DNA of 64,000 nucleotides from Solibaculum mannosilyticum (GTDB lineage Bacteria > Bacillota > Clostridia > Oscillospirales > Acutalibacteraceae), in the NCBI RefSeq assembly GCF_015140235.1, contig NZ_AP023321.1:920501-984500 (forward strand). Reading direction: 5' to 3'. Positions 1 to 9,071 of the stretch are shown in pieces. The position numbers and the translations under genes are program-made. Each line of letters starts with the position of its first letter. The first letter of the stretch is position 1. The notes under the pieces were generated by a model. It did not search any database, was not told the DNA's origin, and saw only the letters and a program-made list of their open reading frames with translations.

Positions 1-431
1 ATTTTAAACAAGAGAATAAATACACAAAACTGGGTAAAATCTTGCGTAAAACTTCCCTGGATGAATTGCCCCAGCTTTTCAATGTCCTAAAGGGGGACAT
101 GTCCTTTATCGGCCCAAGGCCGTGGATCCCCGACTATTATGAACGATTCAATGAAGAACAGAAGCATAGGGTAGATGTTTTGCCTGGTATCACAGGTTTA
201 GCCCAGTGTAAAGGACGCAATAACATTCCTGTTCAGGAAAAAATCAGTTATGATTTAGAATATGTGGATCATCTATCTTTTGGAATGGATCTCAAGGTGT
301 TTTTCCTAACCATGAAAGCCTTGTTTACCAAAGAGGGAGCGGATCTTCCCAAAAGCGGCATCCATGAGGAACTGGTAGCCCTGGAGCGCCAAAATAGAAA
401 GGAAACAGGAGAAGATCTGATTGCAGTATAA
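1..431 (+). CDS. Bacterial sugar transferase, C-terminal part (5' end outside window)
   Basis: Membrane-associated initiating glycosyltransferase that moves a sugar-1-phosphate from a nucleotide sugar to undecaprenyl phosphate, the first step of capsule, exopolysaccharide or glycoprotein glycan assembly. The reading frame is open to base 3, so a TTG at 42 is not the real start; the gene begins upstream of the window. Visible family hallmarks are KLGKILRKTSLDELPQ, the following GDMSFIGPRP segment and the LPGITGLAQ motif, which together form the conserved C-terminal catalytic region of the WcaJ/WbaP/PglC family. The N-terminal membrane hairpin is not in view. It lies 12 bp before a GT4 glycosyltransferase on the same strand, so both belong to one polysaccharide operon. 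The sugar substrate cannot be told from this fragment. Confidence 0.9.
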   Translation, partial: FKQENKYTKLGKILRKTSLDELPQLFNVLKGDMSFIGPRPWIPDYYERFNEEQKHRVDVLPGITGLAQCKGRNNIPVQEKISYDLEYVDHLSFGMDLKVFFLTMKALFTKEGADLPKSGIHEELVALERQNRKETGEDLIAV

Positions 432-443
432 GGCAGTGGTACT

Positions 444-1547
444 ATGAAGGTATTAATGATTGCCCCAAAAACCAGTACGTTTATCAACTTCCGGGGCGAT
501 TTGATTCGGGATATGGTAAAGCACGGTTGTGAAGTGGTGGTAGCTGTACCGGAATCAGGATACGAAACGGTTTTTGAAAAACTGGGAGCGAAACAAAGAT
601 TAATTCATTTGGAAAAGAATTCGTTGTCGGTGTTTGGCAGCCTTTCTTATATGACCAATCTCAAACGGATTATGAAGGAGGAAAGGCCGGATAAGGTCTT
701 TTCTTATACGATAAAGCCGGTGATCTTTGGATCATTGGCGGCGAAACTGGCAAAAGTTCCGGAGATCTATTCCATGGTGACAGGGCTAGGATACCTTTAT
801 GCGGTAGACAGTGCAAAGACAAAGTTGTTGCGCGCCATTTGTGGAATGGGATACCGGCTGGCTTTTCATTTTAACAAAAGAGTTATTTTTCAAAACAAAG
901 ATGATATTACAGATTTTGTGAAACGTCATTATTTAAAAAGGGAAAAGTGTTGCCTTGTAGACGGAAGCGGCGTCAATTTGGAGATCTTTAAGCGCAATGC
1001 TTTACCGGAGGACAATCACTTTTTAATGGTATCCCGCGTCCTAAAACAAAAGGGAGTGTTGGAGTATTTCGAGGCGGCCAAAATGGTCAAAGAGGTGGAA
1101 CCCGAAGCAAAATTCACTTACATCGGCGCCATCGATCAAACCAGTTATTCCGTGAAGATGGAGCAGCTTGTTCCCTACATTGAGGCTGGTATTGTGGAGT
1201 ACATTCCGGAGACCAATGATGTGGCCAAGTACCAATCGCAGGCCCGTTTTTTTGTGTTACCGTCTTATTACCGGGAAGGCATCCCGAGGACATTGTTGGA
1301 AGCTTTGGCGATGGGTCGTCCGATCCTGACTACGGATACGGTGGGCTGTCGAGAGGCGGTAGAGGATCAGGTTAACGGCCTGTTTGTCAAACCGAAGGAT
1401 GCCAAAGATCTGGCGGAAAAGATGCTGTGGATGATGAGGCATCCAGAGGAATGCATCAAGATGGGCGAAGCGGGGTATGAGCTTTGCAAACGCCGTTTTG
1501 ATGTGCGTATTATCAATCGAGAAATGCTTTCTTTTATGGAGATTTAA
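444..1547 (+). CDS. GT4-family glycosyltransferase
   Basis: Retaining GT-B glycosyltransferase of 367 residues that probably adds the second or a later sugar to the undecaprenyl-linked precursor made by the upstream transferase. The N-terminal Rossmann half opens with MKVLMIAPK and contains a GLGYLY motif near residue 115, typical of PglA-like enzymes acting on lipid-linked acetamido sugars. The C-terminal half has LPSYYREGIPRTLLEALAMG around residues 272-292, whose E(x7)E arrangement is the GT4 nucleotide-sugar site. The start ATG lies 12 bp after the previous stop. A rho-independent terminator follows, so this is the last gene of the polysaccharide operon. Resemblance to PglA is from memory and the exact sugar is not established. 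Confidence 0.9.
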   Translation: MKVLMIAPKTSTFINFRGDLIRDMVKHGCEVVVAVPESGYETVFEKLGAKQRLIHLEKNSLSVFGSLSYMTNLKRIMKEERPDKVFSYTIKPVIFGSLAAKLAKVPEIYSMVTGLGYLYAVDSAKTKLLRAICGMGYRLAFHFNKRVIFQNKDDITDFVKRHYLKREKCCLVDGSGVNLEIFKRNALPEDNHFLMVSRVLKQKGVLEYFEAAKMVKEVEPEAKFTYIGAIDQTSYSVKMEQLVPYIEAGIVEYIPETNDVAKYQSQARFFVLPSYYREGIPRTLLEALAMGRPILTTDTVGCREAVEDQVNGLFVKPKDAKDLAEKMLWMMRHPEECIKMGEAGYELCKRRFDVRIINREMLSFMEI

Positions 1548-1566
1548 AAAGAAGATTCGATATGTG

Positions 1567-1615
1567 AGCTGACCCCCTTGATCCGGATTGGTGGAACAAG
1601 GGGATCAGCTTTTTC
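1567..1615 (+). terminator. Rho-independent terminator after the polysaccharide operon
   Basis: A 14-bp stem (1567-1580 with 1597-1610, one mismatch) is followed by TTTTCT. It separates the glycosyltransferase gene from recJ. Confidence 0.85.
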
Positions 1616-1661
1616 TCCACATTTGAGGAGAAGGACAATTTCCAGAGTCTGGAACTGACTA

Positions 1662-1690
1662 TTGTATTATAGCGGCAAAAATGATAAAAT
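1662..1690 (+). promoter_or_regulatory. Candidate promoter for the recJ-rel run
   Basis: TTGTAT at 1662 and TAAAAT at 1685 are separated by 17 bp. The -10 matches sigma-A consensus at 5 of 6 positions but the -35 only at 3, so this is tentative. It lies just past the terminator and 33 bp before the TTG start of recJ. Confidence 0.35.
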
Positions 1691-1722
1691 GAAAAAATAG
1701 GAATTTGAGAGGACGGGTTTAC

Positions 1723-3771
1723 TTGAGCCGCAAAAAATGGGTTTTAGCCGGTTATAATAAACAAATAGCCAAGGAGTTGTATGGATCCAGCCAGTTTTCG
1801 GAGATCCTCAGCATCCTTCTAGCCGAACGCGGCTTTACCGATGCACAAAAGGCTGGGCAGTATTTAACCTGTCAGGCAGATTTGTGTGATCCGTTTACTC
1901 TTCTGGATATGGACAAAGCAGTCCAGCGTATTGAGCGCGCTCTGGATCAATTTGAACGCATTGCTGTTTATGGCGATTACGATGCGGACGGCGTGACAGC
2001 CACTGCTCTGTTGTATCAATATTTGTCGTCCCGTGAAGCCGACGTGCTTTACTACATTCCCGAACGGGAAGGAGAAGGATATGGCCTTCACGCTTCTTCC
2101 ATCGATGCCCTTCATGAACAGGGGGTATCGCTCATCGTCACAGTGGACAACGGCATTTCAGCCCTGGATGAGGTAGCCTATGCGTCATCCCTAGGCATCG
2201 ATGTGGTCATTACCGATCATCATCAGCCGGGGGATGTATTGCCACAAGCAGTTGCAGTGGTGGATCCCCATCGGATAGACTGTCCCAGTCCATTCAAGGA
2301 TTTTGCCGGCGTAGGGGTGGCGTTTAAACTGGTACAGGCTTTGGAGGGCGAAGATCCTTCTATGGCTCTCGATCAGTATGCCGATCTCATTTGTATCGGT
2401 ACCATTGGGGATGTGGTGCCTCTCACAGGAGAAAACCGGGCGTTGGTGGGCCGGGGCCTGAAGGATCTGACACAGGGTAGCCGATTCGGGATCCAGGCAA
2501 TGCTGGACGCTGCAGGCCTCGGTGGACGGGAGTTGACCGGAGCGAATGTAGCGTTTATTTTAGCTCCCCGCATCAACGCCGCCGGACGAGTGGATTCTCC
2601 TAAGCTGGCGGCGCGTCTGCTGCTGGCGGAGGACGAAGAGGAAGCCGAAGGGTTAGCCTTTCAGCTCGAGGATGCCAATCGTAAGCGCCAGCAGATTGAA
2701 GGGGAAATTTCCCTTGAGGTGCAGGAGATGCTTACCAAAGAGCCGGAACGTGCCTTGGATCGGGTCATTGTTTTGGCCGGGCAAGGATGGCACAAAGGAG
2801 TTATCGGCATTGTGGCATCCCGACTAGTGGAGCAATATGGCCGGCCGTGTATCCTCTTGTCCATAGAAGGGGATACCGCCCAAGGTTCAGGCCGCAGCAT
2901 TGCTGGATTTTCACTTTACAGGGCTTTGGATCAAAGCAGCCAGTATCTTCTCCGCTTTGGTGGACACACCATGGCGGCAGGAATGACATTAAAGGTCGAT
3001 CAAGTGGAGTCCTTCCGGCAAGCTGTCAACGACTATGCGGCTAGTATAGAGCCATTTCCCATTCCAGAATTAAAACTGGATTGCCGATTGAGGCCGTCGG
3101 CGCTGTCCATCGAGGCCATCCGGGATTTGTCCATGCTGGAACCCTTCGGTTCAGGCAATCCCAAACCGGTGTTCGGATTATGCTCTATGCGTCTGGAGGA
3201 AGTCCAACCTTTGGGCGGAGGCAAACATGTACGTATGCTCTTATCCCGGGATGGGCACACCGTATCGGCCGTGCAGTTCCGCGAAGAATTCGACCGGTTC
3301 CCTTATCAGGTGGGAGAGGTACTGGATGCGGCCGTCCAACTGGAGGAGAACCAATACCGCGGTGATGTGAGTTTATCGGTGTTTGTCAAAGACATCCGTC
3401 ATCACGGCTTGGATGTAGTAGCCTATTTGGAACAAAAACGAGTGTACGAGCGCTATCGACGCGGTGAAGAGATGGCAAAAGAACAGTGGATGGTCCTGTA
3501 TCCCAAAAGGGAGCAGATGGCCAAGATTTACCGTTGTCTGCGGGCTATAGGACAATTCTACGGCCCCTGCGATATTCTGTGGAACCGTCTGGAAGGCATC
3601 CACTGTGCGACGTTGTTGGTGGCGTTGGACGTCCTGGACGAGATGGGATTGTTGAACCATTCGCTTTCAGGTGATATCCTGGAAGTACAGATGAATCCGG
3701 CTGATCAAAAGGTGGATTTAAATCAATCGATTATTTTGAACCAGATGAAAAACCATGCAGAAGTGAGGTGA
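1723..3771 (+). CDS. recJ: Single-stranded-DNA-specific exonuclease RecJ
   Basis: 5'-3' exonuclease on single-stranded DNA used in recombination and mismatch or base-excision repair. DHH-superfamily motifs are clear: VYGDYDADGVTATAL near residue 78, ITDHHQPGD near 165 and the DHHA1 glycine motif FGGHTMAAGMTL near 410, followed by an OB-like region. I chose the TTG at 1723 (protein beginning MSRKKWVL) because GAGAGGA lies 9 nt upstream. An in-frame TTG at 1705 has no ribosome site. The protein is about 682 residues, longer than the E. coli form, with the extra C-terminal region usual in Bacillota. It ends 6 bp before rel, as in many Gram-positive genomes. Confidence 0.95.
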   Translation: MSRKKWVLAGYNKQIAKELYGSSQFSEILSILLAERGFTDAQKAGQYLTCQADLCDPFTLLDMDKAVQRIERALDQFERIAVYGDYDADGVTATALLYQYLSSREADVLYYIPEREGEGYGLHASSIDALHEQGVSLIVTVDNGISALDEVAYASSLGIDVVITDHHQPGDVLPQAVAVVDPHRIDCPSPFKDFAGVGVAFKLVQALEGEDPSMALDQYADLICIGTIGDVVPLTGENRALVGRGLKDLTQGSRFGIQAMLDAAGLGGRELTGANVAFILAPRINAAGRVDSPKLAARLLLAEDEEEAEGLAFQLEDANRKRQQIEGEISLEVQEMLTKEPERALDRVIVLAGQGWHKGVIGIVASRLVEQYGRPCILLSIEGDTAQGSGRSIAGFSLYRALDQSSQYLLRFGGHTMAAGMTLKVDQVESFRQAVNDYAASIEPFPIPELKLDCRLRPSALSIEAIRDLSMLEPFGSGNPKPVFGLCSMRLEEVQPLGGGKHVRMLLSRDGHTVSAVQFREEFDRFPYQVGEVLDAAVQLEENQYRGDVSLSVFVKDIRHHGLDVVAYLEQKRVYERYRRGEEMAKEQWMVLYPKREQMAKIYRCLRAIGQFYGPCDILWNRLEGIHCATLLVALDVLDEMGLLNHSLSGDILEVQMNPADQKVDLNQSIILNQMKNHAEVR

Positions 3772-3777
3772 GCGGTC

Positions 3778-5952
3778 ATGGAAGCGTTAAACATGCTGAT
3801 TGAGAAAATGAAAAAGACCGAACGTCCCTATAACTTTGAGATGATTGAAAAGGCGTATCGTTACGCAAGAAGTGCTCATGAGGGACAGCAACGTCAATCG
3901 GGAGAGCCGTATTTTATCCATCCGGTAGCAGTAGCCACCATCTTAGTGGAGCTGGGGATGGACACAGAATCCATCGTGGCCGCGTTGCTTCATGACGTGG
4001 TAGAGGATACCGAGTGCAAGCTCAGCGACATCGAAGAGATGTTTGGTCCGGAAGTGGCTACTTTGGTGGATGGCGTCACAAAATTGGGGCGGGTTCCCTA
4101 TTGTTCGAGGGAGGAGCAGCAAGCTGAAAATGTCCGGAAAATGTTGCTCGCCATGTCGGAGGATATCCGTGTTATCATCATCAAGCTGGCGGACCGTCTG
4201 CATAATATGCGTACCCTCCAGTACCTTCCCGAACAAAAACGGCGGGATAAGGCGAGGGAGACTATGGATATCTATGCTCCTATCGCCCATCGCCTCGGAA
4301 TTCGGGCCGTCAAAGAGGAACTGGAGGACTTATCCATCCGCTACCTTGATCCGGTTGCCGTTCAGGAGATTGAGGAAAATCTCAACATGCGCAAAGCGGA
4401 CCGGGAAGATCTGCTCAACGCCATCAAAGAAAAGATCATGGCGCGTCTGAAAGAGCTCAATTATACCAATGTTTACATTGAAGGCAGGGTTAAGAGCGTC
4501 AACGGCATCTATCGTAAGATGATCATTCAGGGCAAAGCCTTTGAGGAAATTTATGATATTTATGCTGTGCGCATCATTGTGGATACCCTCACAGAATGCT
4601 ATAACATTTTAGGTGTGATTCACGATATTTTTCATCCGATACCCGGCCGGTTTAAGGATTATATCTCCACGCCTAAGCCTAATATGTATCAGTCGCTGCA
4701 CACCACCGTCATAGGGAAACGGGGCGTTCCGTTTGAGGTTCAGATCCGTACCTGGGAAATGCATCACACGGCTGAATACGGCATCGCCGCCCACTGGAAA
4801 TACAAATTGGGCCTTAAGGGTCAGGACAAGCGGGACAACCGTCTTTCCTGGATCCGCCAGATGTTGGAGAATCAAAAAGACGTGGAAGATGTGGAGGACA
4901 TTGTCCGTTCCATCAAGTCTGACCTGGCGCCGGAAGAGGTCTTTGCCTTCACTCCCAAGGGGGACGTCATCAGTATGCCTATCGGCGCTACGGTGATCGA
5001 CTTTGCCTATACCATCCACACCGCCGTGGGCAACCGGATGGTAGGAGCCAAGGTAGACGGCCGTATTGTGCCAATTGACCATAAGGTGAAAACCGGAGAG
5101 ATTGTGGAAGTTCTTACTACCTCATCTCCAGGACACGGCCCAAGCCGAGACTGGCTAAAAATTGTCCAAACCGGCCAGGCCCGCAACAAGATCCGCCAGT
5201 GGTTCAAGAAAGAACGGCGGGAGGAGAACATCATCGAGGGCAGGACCGAGCTGGAGCGGGAATTCAACCGCAACGGCATCCATCTGCCGGATGATAAGAT
5301 GAAAGAGTTCCTGGAGGATCTGGCAAAACGTCAGCACTGCAACAACATTGAGGAATTGTACGCGGCCATTGGATACGGAGGCGTTATGCTCTCCCGCATT
5401 ATGCCGCGCATCCGGGAAGAGTACCAAAAGATCATTAAATCGGAAGATATTCCGGATGTTCATGAGCTTTTATCCATTTCACAAGCCAAATCGCCTCGTA
5501 ACAACGGCGGCGTCATTGTGGAGGGACTGGAGAATTGTCTGGTCAAATTCTCCCGGTGCTGCAATCCTCTGCCTGGAGACGATATTGTCGGCTTTATCAC
5601 CAGGGGATACGGCGTTTCCATCCACAAGCGGGATTGTACCAATGTACCAGAGAATTTCAGTGATGCGGAGGAGCCGGAGCGTTGGGTCAATGCCCATTGG
5701 GACAGCCATTCCAAGGGCGAATACAAATGCGATATCAATGTAGTGGGGAACAACCGCCGTGGGATGCTGGCCGATCTTACCTCTCAATTGGCCGTGATGC
5801 ACATCATGATCCACGCCATCAACGCCCAGGAGAATAAGCAGGGACAGGTTGTGGTGAGCGTCACCATTGGCGTCAACGGACAGGAGCATGTAAGTAGCAT
5901 CTTAAATCGCCTTTCCAAGATCAAGGGCGTCGTATCGGCCCAACGGGCGTAA
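3778..5952 (+). CDS. rel: Bifunctional (p)ppGpp synthetase/hydrolase Rel
   Basis: Long RSH protein of 724 residues controlling the stringent response by making and degrading (p)ppGpp. Domains in order: HD hydrolase (about 20-190) with the HDVVED metal motif and DRLHNMRTL; synthetase (about 235-350) with YQSLHTTV and the catalytic EVQIRT; TGS (about 390-450) beginning FAFTPKGD; a helical and zinc-finger region with two adjacent cysteines in SRCCNPLPGD (about 590); ACT domain (about 650-724). Both hydrolase and synthetase residues are intact, so a bifunctional Rel rather than a RelA or SpoT specialist is expected. ATG start with GAGGTGAG upstream; transcription is coupled to recJ and dtd. Confidence 0.97.
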   Translation: MEALNMLIEKMKKTERPYNFEMIEKAYRYARSAHEGQQRQSGEPYFIHPVAVATILVELGMDTESIVAALLHDVVEDTECKLSDIEEMFGPEVATLVDGVTKLGRVPYCSREEQQAENVRKMLLAMSEDIRVIIIKLADRLHNMRTLQYLPEQKRRDKARETMDIYAPIAHRLGIRAVKEELEDLSIRYLDPVAVQEIEENLNMRKADREDLLNAIKEKIMARLKELNYTNVYIEGRVKSVNGIYRKMIIQGKAFEEIYDIYAVRIIVDTLTECYNILGVIHDIFHPIPGRFKDYISTPKPNMYQSLHTTVIGKRGVPFEVQIRTWEMHHTAEYGIAAHWKYKLGLKGQDKRDNRLSWIRQMLENQKDVEDVEDIVRSIKSDLAPEEVFAFTPKGDVISMPIGATVIDFAYTIHTAVGNRMVGAKVDGRIVPIDHKVKTGEIVEVLTTSSPGHGPSRDWLKIVQTGQARNKIRQWFKKERREENIIEGRTELEREFNRNGIHLPDDKMKEFLEDLAKRQHCNNIEELYAAIGYGGVMLSRIMPRIREEYQKIIKSEDIPDVHELLSISQAKSPRNNGGVIVEGLENCLVKFSRCCNPLPGDDIVGFITRGYGVSIHKRDCTNVPENFSDAEEPERWVNAHWDSHSKGEYKCDINVVGNNRRGMLADLTSQLAVMHIMIHAINAQENKQGQVVVSVTIGVNGQEHVSSILNRLSKIKGVVSAQRA

Positions 5953-5961
5953 GGAGGCGGC

Positions 5962-6414
5962 ATGAGAGCGGTACTGCAACGAGTGACCAATGCTTCGGTC
6001 ACAGTGGACTGCGAGACAGTAGGAGAGATCGGGAAGGGCTTTCTTATTTTGCTGGGCGTCACCCATGGGGACACCCAGGCGGAAGCGGAACTTCTGGCCC
6101 GCAAGATCAGTGGCCTGAGGGTCTTTTCCGATGAGCAGGACAAGATGAATTTATCCCTTCTGGACATTGAGGGAGAAGCGCTGGTGGTATCCCAGTTTAC
6201 CCTGTATGCCGACTGTAAAAAAGGACGGCGTCCTTCCTTTACCGATGCTGCAAAGCCGGAGGAGGCCGATCAGCTATATCAAACGTTTGTAAACCTTCTG
6301 TTGCAGCACGGGATACGAAAGGTGGAGACAGGGCGTTTCGGAGCTGATATGAAAGTGAGTTTGCTCAACGACGGTCCTGTCACCATTGTTTTGGACACCG
6401 ATCAATTAAAGTAA
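5962..6414 (+). CDS. dtd: D-aminoacyl-tRNA deacylase
   Basis: Removes D-amino acids (and glycine mischarged on tRNA-Ala) from tRNAs in the cytoplasm. At 150 residues it is the family's normal length. Both signature motifs are present: SQFTL near residue 78 and NDGPVT near 137, which form the active site across the dimer. AAGGAGG sits 7 nt before the ATG. It follows rel by 9 bp, the common rel-dtd pairing in Bacillota. Confidence 0.96.
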   Translation: MRAVLQRVTNASVTVDCETVGEIGKGFLILLGVTHGDTQAEAELLARKISGLRVFSDEQDKMNLSLLDIEGEALVVSQFTLYADCKKGRRPSFTDAAKPEEADQLYQTFVNLLLQHGIRKVETGRFGADMKVSLLNDGPVTIVLDTDQLK

Positions 6415-6451
6415 TAAAGAAAATCAGGAAAAGACGAAGGAGTGGATAACC

Positions 6452-6940
6452 ATGGAGCTATGGGATCTCCTGGATAGCCAGGCCCGTAAAACAGGACGCA
6501 CGATGGTGCGGGGGAGACCCATTCCATCGGGGACGTTTCATCTGGTTGTCCATATTTGGGTCAAGAACAAACGAGGTCAATATCTGATTCAGAAGCGTGC
6601 AAAAACCGTCCAGACCATGGTGGGACTTTGGGCCATCACCGGCGGATCGGTCATGGCTGGGGAGGAGAGCCTGGACGCTGCGGTGCGGGAGACCAATGAG
6701 GAATTGGGGCTTCATACAATGCCGTCCCAGTTTGAATTGGTGCAACGGCTGAAACGCCGCCAGAACTTTACCGACATCTACCTTTTGCACGATAAAATTG
6801 ATGTGAGCCGTCTTGAACTGCAAAAAGAAGAGGTGGAAGAGGTCATGTGGGCCTCCAGCGACAAGATCATGAAAATGGTCCGTGAAGGGGAATTTTACAA
6901 CTATGGCCATGAATATTTCCGCCTGATGTTTTCCTGCTAG
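6452..6940 (+). CDS. Nudix hydrolase
   Basis: Mg2+-dependent hydrolase of nucleoside-diphosphate-linked compounds. A complete Nudix box spans about residues 65-88: GGSVMAGEE followed by RETNEELGL, fitting G-x5-E-x7-RE-x2-EE-x-G. Length is 162 residues. AAGGAG precedes the ATG with good spacing. The N-terminus resembles Nudix proteins annotated near isopentenyl-diphosphate isomerase, but substrate cannot be inferred. It is in line with dtd and the downstream hydrolase gene, presumably co-transcribed. Confidence 0.9.
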   Translation: MELWDLLDSQARKTGRTMVRGRPIPSGTFHLVVHIWVKNKRGQYLIQKRAKTVQTMVGLWAITGGSVMAGEESLDAAVRETNEELGLHTMPSQFELVQRLKRRQNFTDIYLLHDKIDVSRLELQKEEVEEVMWASSDKIMKMVREGEFYNYGHEYFRLMFSC

Positions 6941-6964
6941 CTTGCGGAAATGGAGGGATACCCA

Positions 6965-7600
6965 GTGAAAATACAATCGGTTTTGTTGGGGAGCTTCACC
7001 AACTGTTATTTTTTGATCGACGAGCAGACAAATCATATGGCCATCGTCGATCCCGGATTTGAGGCTCAGAAGGTTATCCGTATGGCAAAGGGGTTTGAGG
7101 TGGATTATGTCTTGTTGACCCATGCCCATTTTGATCACATCTCAGCGGCGGGGGAAGTCTTAGCTGCCACCGGAGCTAAGCTGGCGGCGCATAAAGCCGC
7201 TTTGGAGGAACTTATCCATCCGTCTGCCAGCGTATCGGGTCTGTTTGGATCCCGGGCCCCGGACCCTCTGACGCCGGACGTGCTGCTGGAGGATGGGGAT
7301 ACCCTGTCGGTGGGAAGTTTGACGGTCAAGGCGCTTTATACTCCAGGACATAGCCGAGGCGATTGTTGCTATATATGTGGCGACGTCATCTTTAGCGGAG
7401 ATATTTTGTTCCAAGGGGATGTAGGCCGTACCGATCTGCCGGGAGGAAGTTATCCCACATTGCTTCAGTCTTTGCAGAAGCTTAAGAAGCTGCCCGGGGA
7501 TTATCGGGTTTTCCCGGGACATGGCCCGGAGACGACGTTAGAAGCGGAACGCAGACACAATTCTTATATGAACCAGGTGGATTATGACTCTTTTGATTGA
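6965..7600 (+). CDS. Metallo-beta-lactamase-fold hydrolase (glyoxalase II-like)
   Basis: Zinc-dependent hydrolase of about 211 residues in the YcbL/glyoxalase II-like group. The metal site is seen as THAHFDH (about residue 53), the later TPGHSRGD and the terminal FPGHGPETT. I place the start at GTG 6965 (MKIQSVLLG) because GGAGGGA lies 6 nt upstream; an ATG at 6950 overlaps this ribosome site. The 3' end overlaps the following radical-SAM gene by 17 bp, so the two are translationally coupled. Physiological substrate unknown; thioester hydrolysis is the family guess. Confidence 0.88.
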   Translation: MKIQSVLLGSFTNCYFLIDEQTNHMAIVDPGFEAQKVIRMAKGFEVDYVLLTHAHFDHISAAGEVLAATGAKLAAHKAALEELIHPSASVSGLFGSRAPDPLTPDVLLEDGDTLSVGSLTVKALYTPGHSRGDCCYICGDVIFSGDILFQGDVGRTDLPGGSYPTLLQSLQKLKKLPGDYRVFPGHGPETTLEAERRHNSYMNQVDYDSFD

Positions 7601-9071
7601 TGGGCATGGGTTCCATTATGAAATGGAAAACCTGTGCCGCCTCTTTTTCCCGCATGACGCTATTAAAGTGGTGCATGAACCGGCTGAGGATGAAGTGGTG
7701 GTGACCACCTCCTTACGCCGTGGGGAGGATAAAACGGAACTTTTTGTGGAGTACCGCGCATATATTACCAATGAGCGCTCAAAAGCAGAGGTGCCCAACC
7801 ACCATGCCGATTATGACAACCGGTGTGAATTGGTCATGGCGCAGTTGCTTTTTGGGATTTTAGCCAAAGTGTGCCGCTTTACTCCCAAGTGGGGGGTGCT
7901 GACTGGAGTCCGGCCCATCAAGCTGATGCGCCGCCTGATGAACGAGGAAGGCGAAGCGGAAGCTAGACGCACCTTTACAGAGGACCTTTTGGTATCGGAA
8001 GAAAAGACAAATTTGGCGATAGATACCGTCCGGAAAGAGGACTCCATTTTACAGCTTTCGCGTCAGGACTCCTTTAGCCTTTATGTATCCATTCCCTTTT
8101 GTCCCAGCCGATGCGCTTACTGCTCTTTTGTATCCATGTGGGTGGAAAAGTCGGGACATCTGCTGCCAAAGTACGTGGAACTGTTGGCCAAGGAGATCGA
8201 GGAAACCGGCCGGGTGGCAAAGCAGTTGGGACTGCGCCTTGAAACCATCTATTTTGGCGGTGGGACGCCTACCATTCTATCGGCGGAACAATTGTCTTTT
8301 TTGATCCAGGCGGTCAATCGATCCTTTGATTTATCCTTTGTACGGGAATTTACCGTGGAAGCGGGACGTCCCGACACCATCACCAGGGAAAAGCTACAGG
8401 TTATGAAGGATCTGGGCGTCACTCGCATCAGCATCAATCCTCAGACCATGCAGGACGACGTTCTGGAGCGCATCGGACGCCGCCATACGGTAGCACAAGT
8501 CCGGGACGCTTATGCTATGGCAAAAGAGGTTGGATTTACCAATATCAATATGGACCTCATTGCCGGATTGCCTGGCGACGATGCCCGGAAATTTGCCGAT
8601 ACCATCCGTCAAGTTTTGGAATTGGATCCGCCCAGTATTACCGTGCATACATTGGCTCTCAAACGCTCTTCCTATCTGAACCAGTTTGGCCAGGACGATT
8701 ATGCCCGGGCCGACGAGGTGGAGGCAATGCTCGCTTGCGTGCAGCAAAACCTGGTTCGCAATGGATATACCCCTTATTATCTCTATCGCCAAAGCCGGAC
8801 CATCGGCAATTTGGAAAACATCGGCTGGAGCAAACCAGGATATGAGGGATACTATAACGTGTATATTATGGATGAGACTCATACCATTCTGGCGGCGGGA
8901 GCGGCAGGCGTCACCAAGCTCAAGCAGCCGGATGGTCCTTATATCGAACGGATCTTTAATTTTAAGTTTGCTTATGAATATATCGACCGCTTTGACGAAA
9001 TCCTAGCTAGGAAGAAGAAGGTGTGTCCGTTTTATGAGAAATATGGCAAATGCAGTCAACTGCCTGGATGA
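7584..9071 (+). CDS. hemZ: HemZ-like radical-SAM protein (coproporphyrinogen III dehydrogenase family)
   Basis: Radical-SAM protein of 495 residues. The 4Fe-4S motif CPSRCAYCSF (CxxxCxxC) lies near residue 172, followed by YFGGGTPT and the HemN-type segments MDLIAGLPGD and RISINPQTMQ. A long N-terminal extension before the cluster is the HemZ arrangement known from Bacillus and Clostridia. In many anaerobes lacking heme synthesis its job is unclear, so oxygen-independent coproporphyrinogen oxidation is a family assignment, not shown here. It overlaps both neighbours, upstream by 17 bp and downstream by 38 bp. Confidence 0.88.
   Translation: MTLLIDGHGFHYEMENLCRLFFPHDAIKVVHEPAEDEVVVTTSLRRGEDKTELFVEYRAYITNERSKAEVPNHHADYDNRCELVMAQLLFGILAKVCRFTPKWGVLTGVRPIKLMRRLMNEEGEAEARRTFTEDLLVSEEKTNLAIDTVRKEDSILQLSRQDSFSLYVSIPFCPSRCAYCSFVSMWVEKSGHLLPKYVELLAKEIEETGRVAKQLGLRLETIYFGGGTPTILSAEQLSFLIQAVNRSFDLSFVREFTVEAGRPDTITREKLQVMKDLGVTRISINPQTMQDDVLERIGRRHTVAQVRDAYAMAKEVGFTNINMDLIAGLPGDDARKFADTIRQVLELDPPSITVHTLALKRSSYLNQFGQDDYARADEVEAMLACVQQNLVRNGYTPYYLYRQSRTIGNLENIGWSKPGYEGYYNVYIMDETHTILAAGAAGVTKLKQPDGPYIERIFNFKFAYEYIDRFDEILARKKKVCPFYEKYGKCSQLPG

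Noticed and set aside
42-431. TTG at 42 as start of a complete sugar transferase
   Set aside because: The frame is open to base 3 and already shows family sequence (KLGKILRK), so the gene is cut by the window edge.
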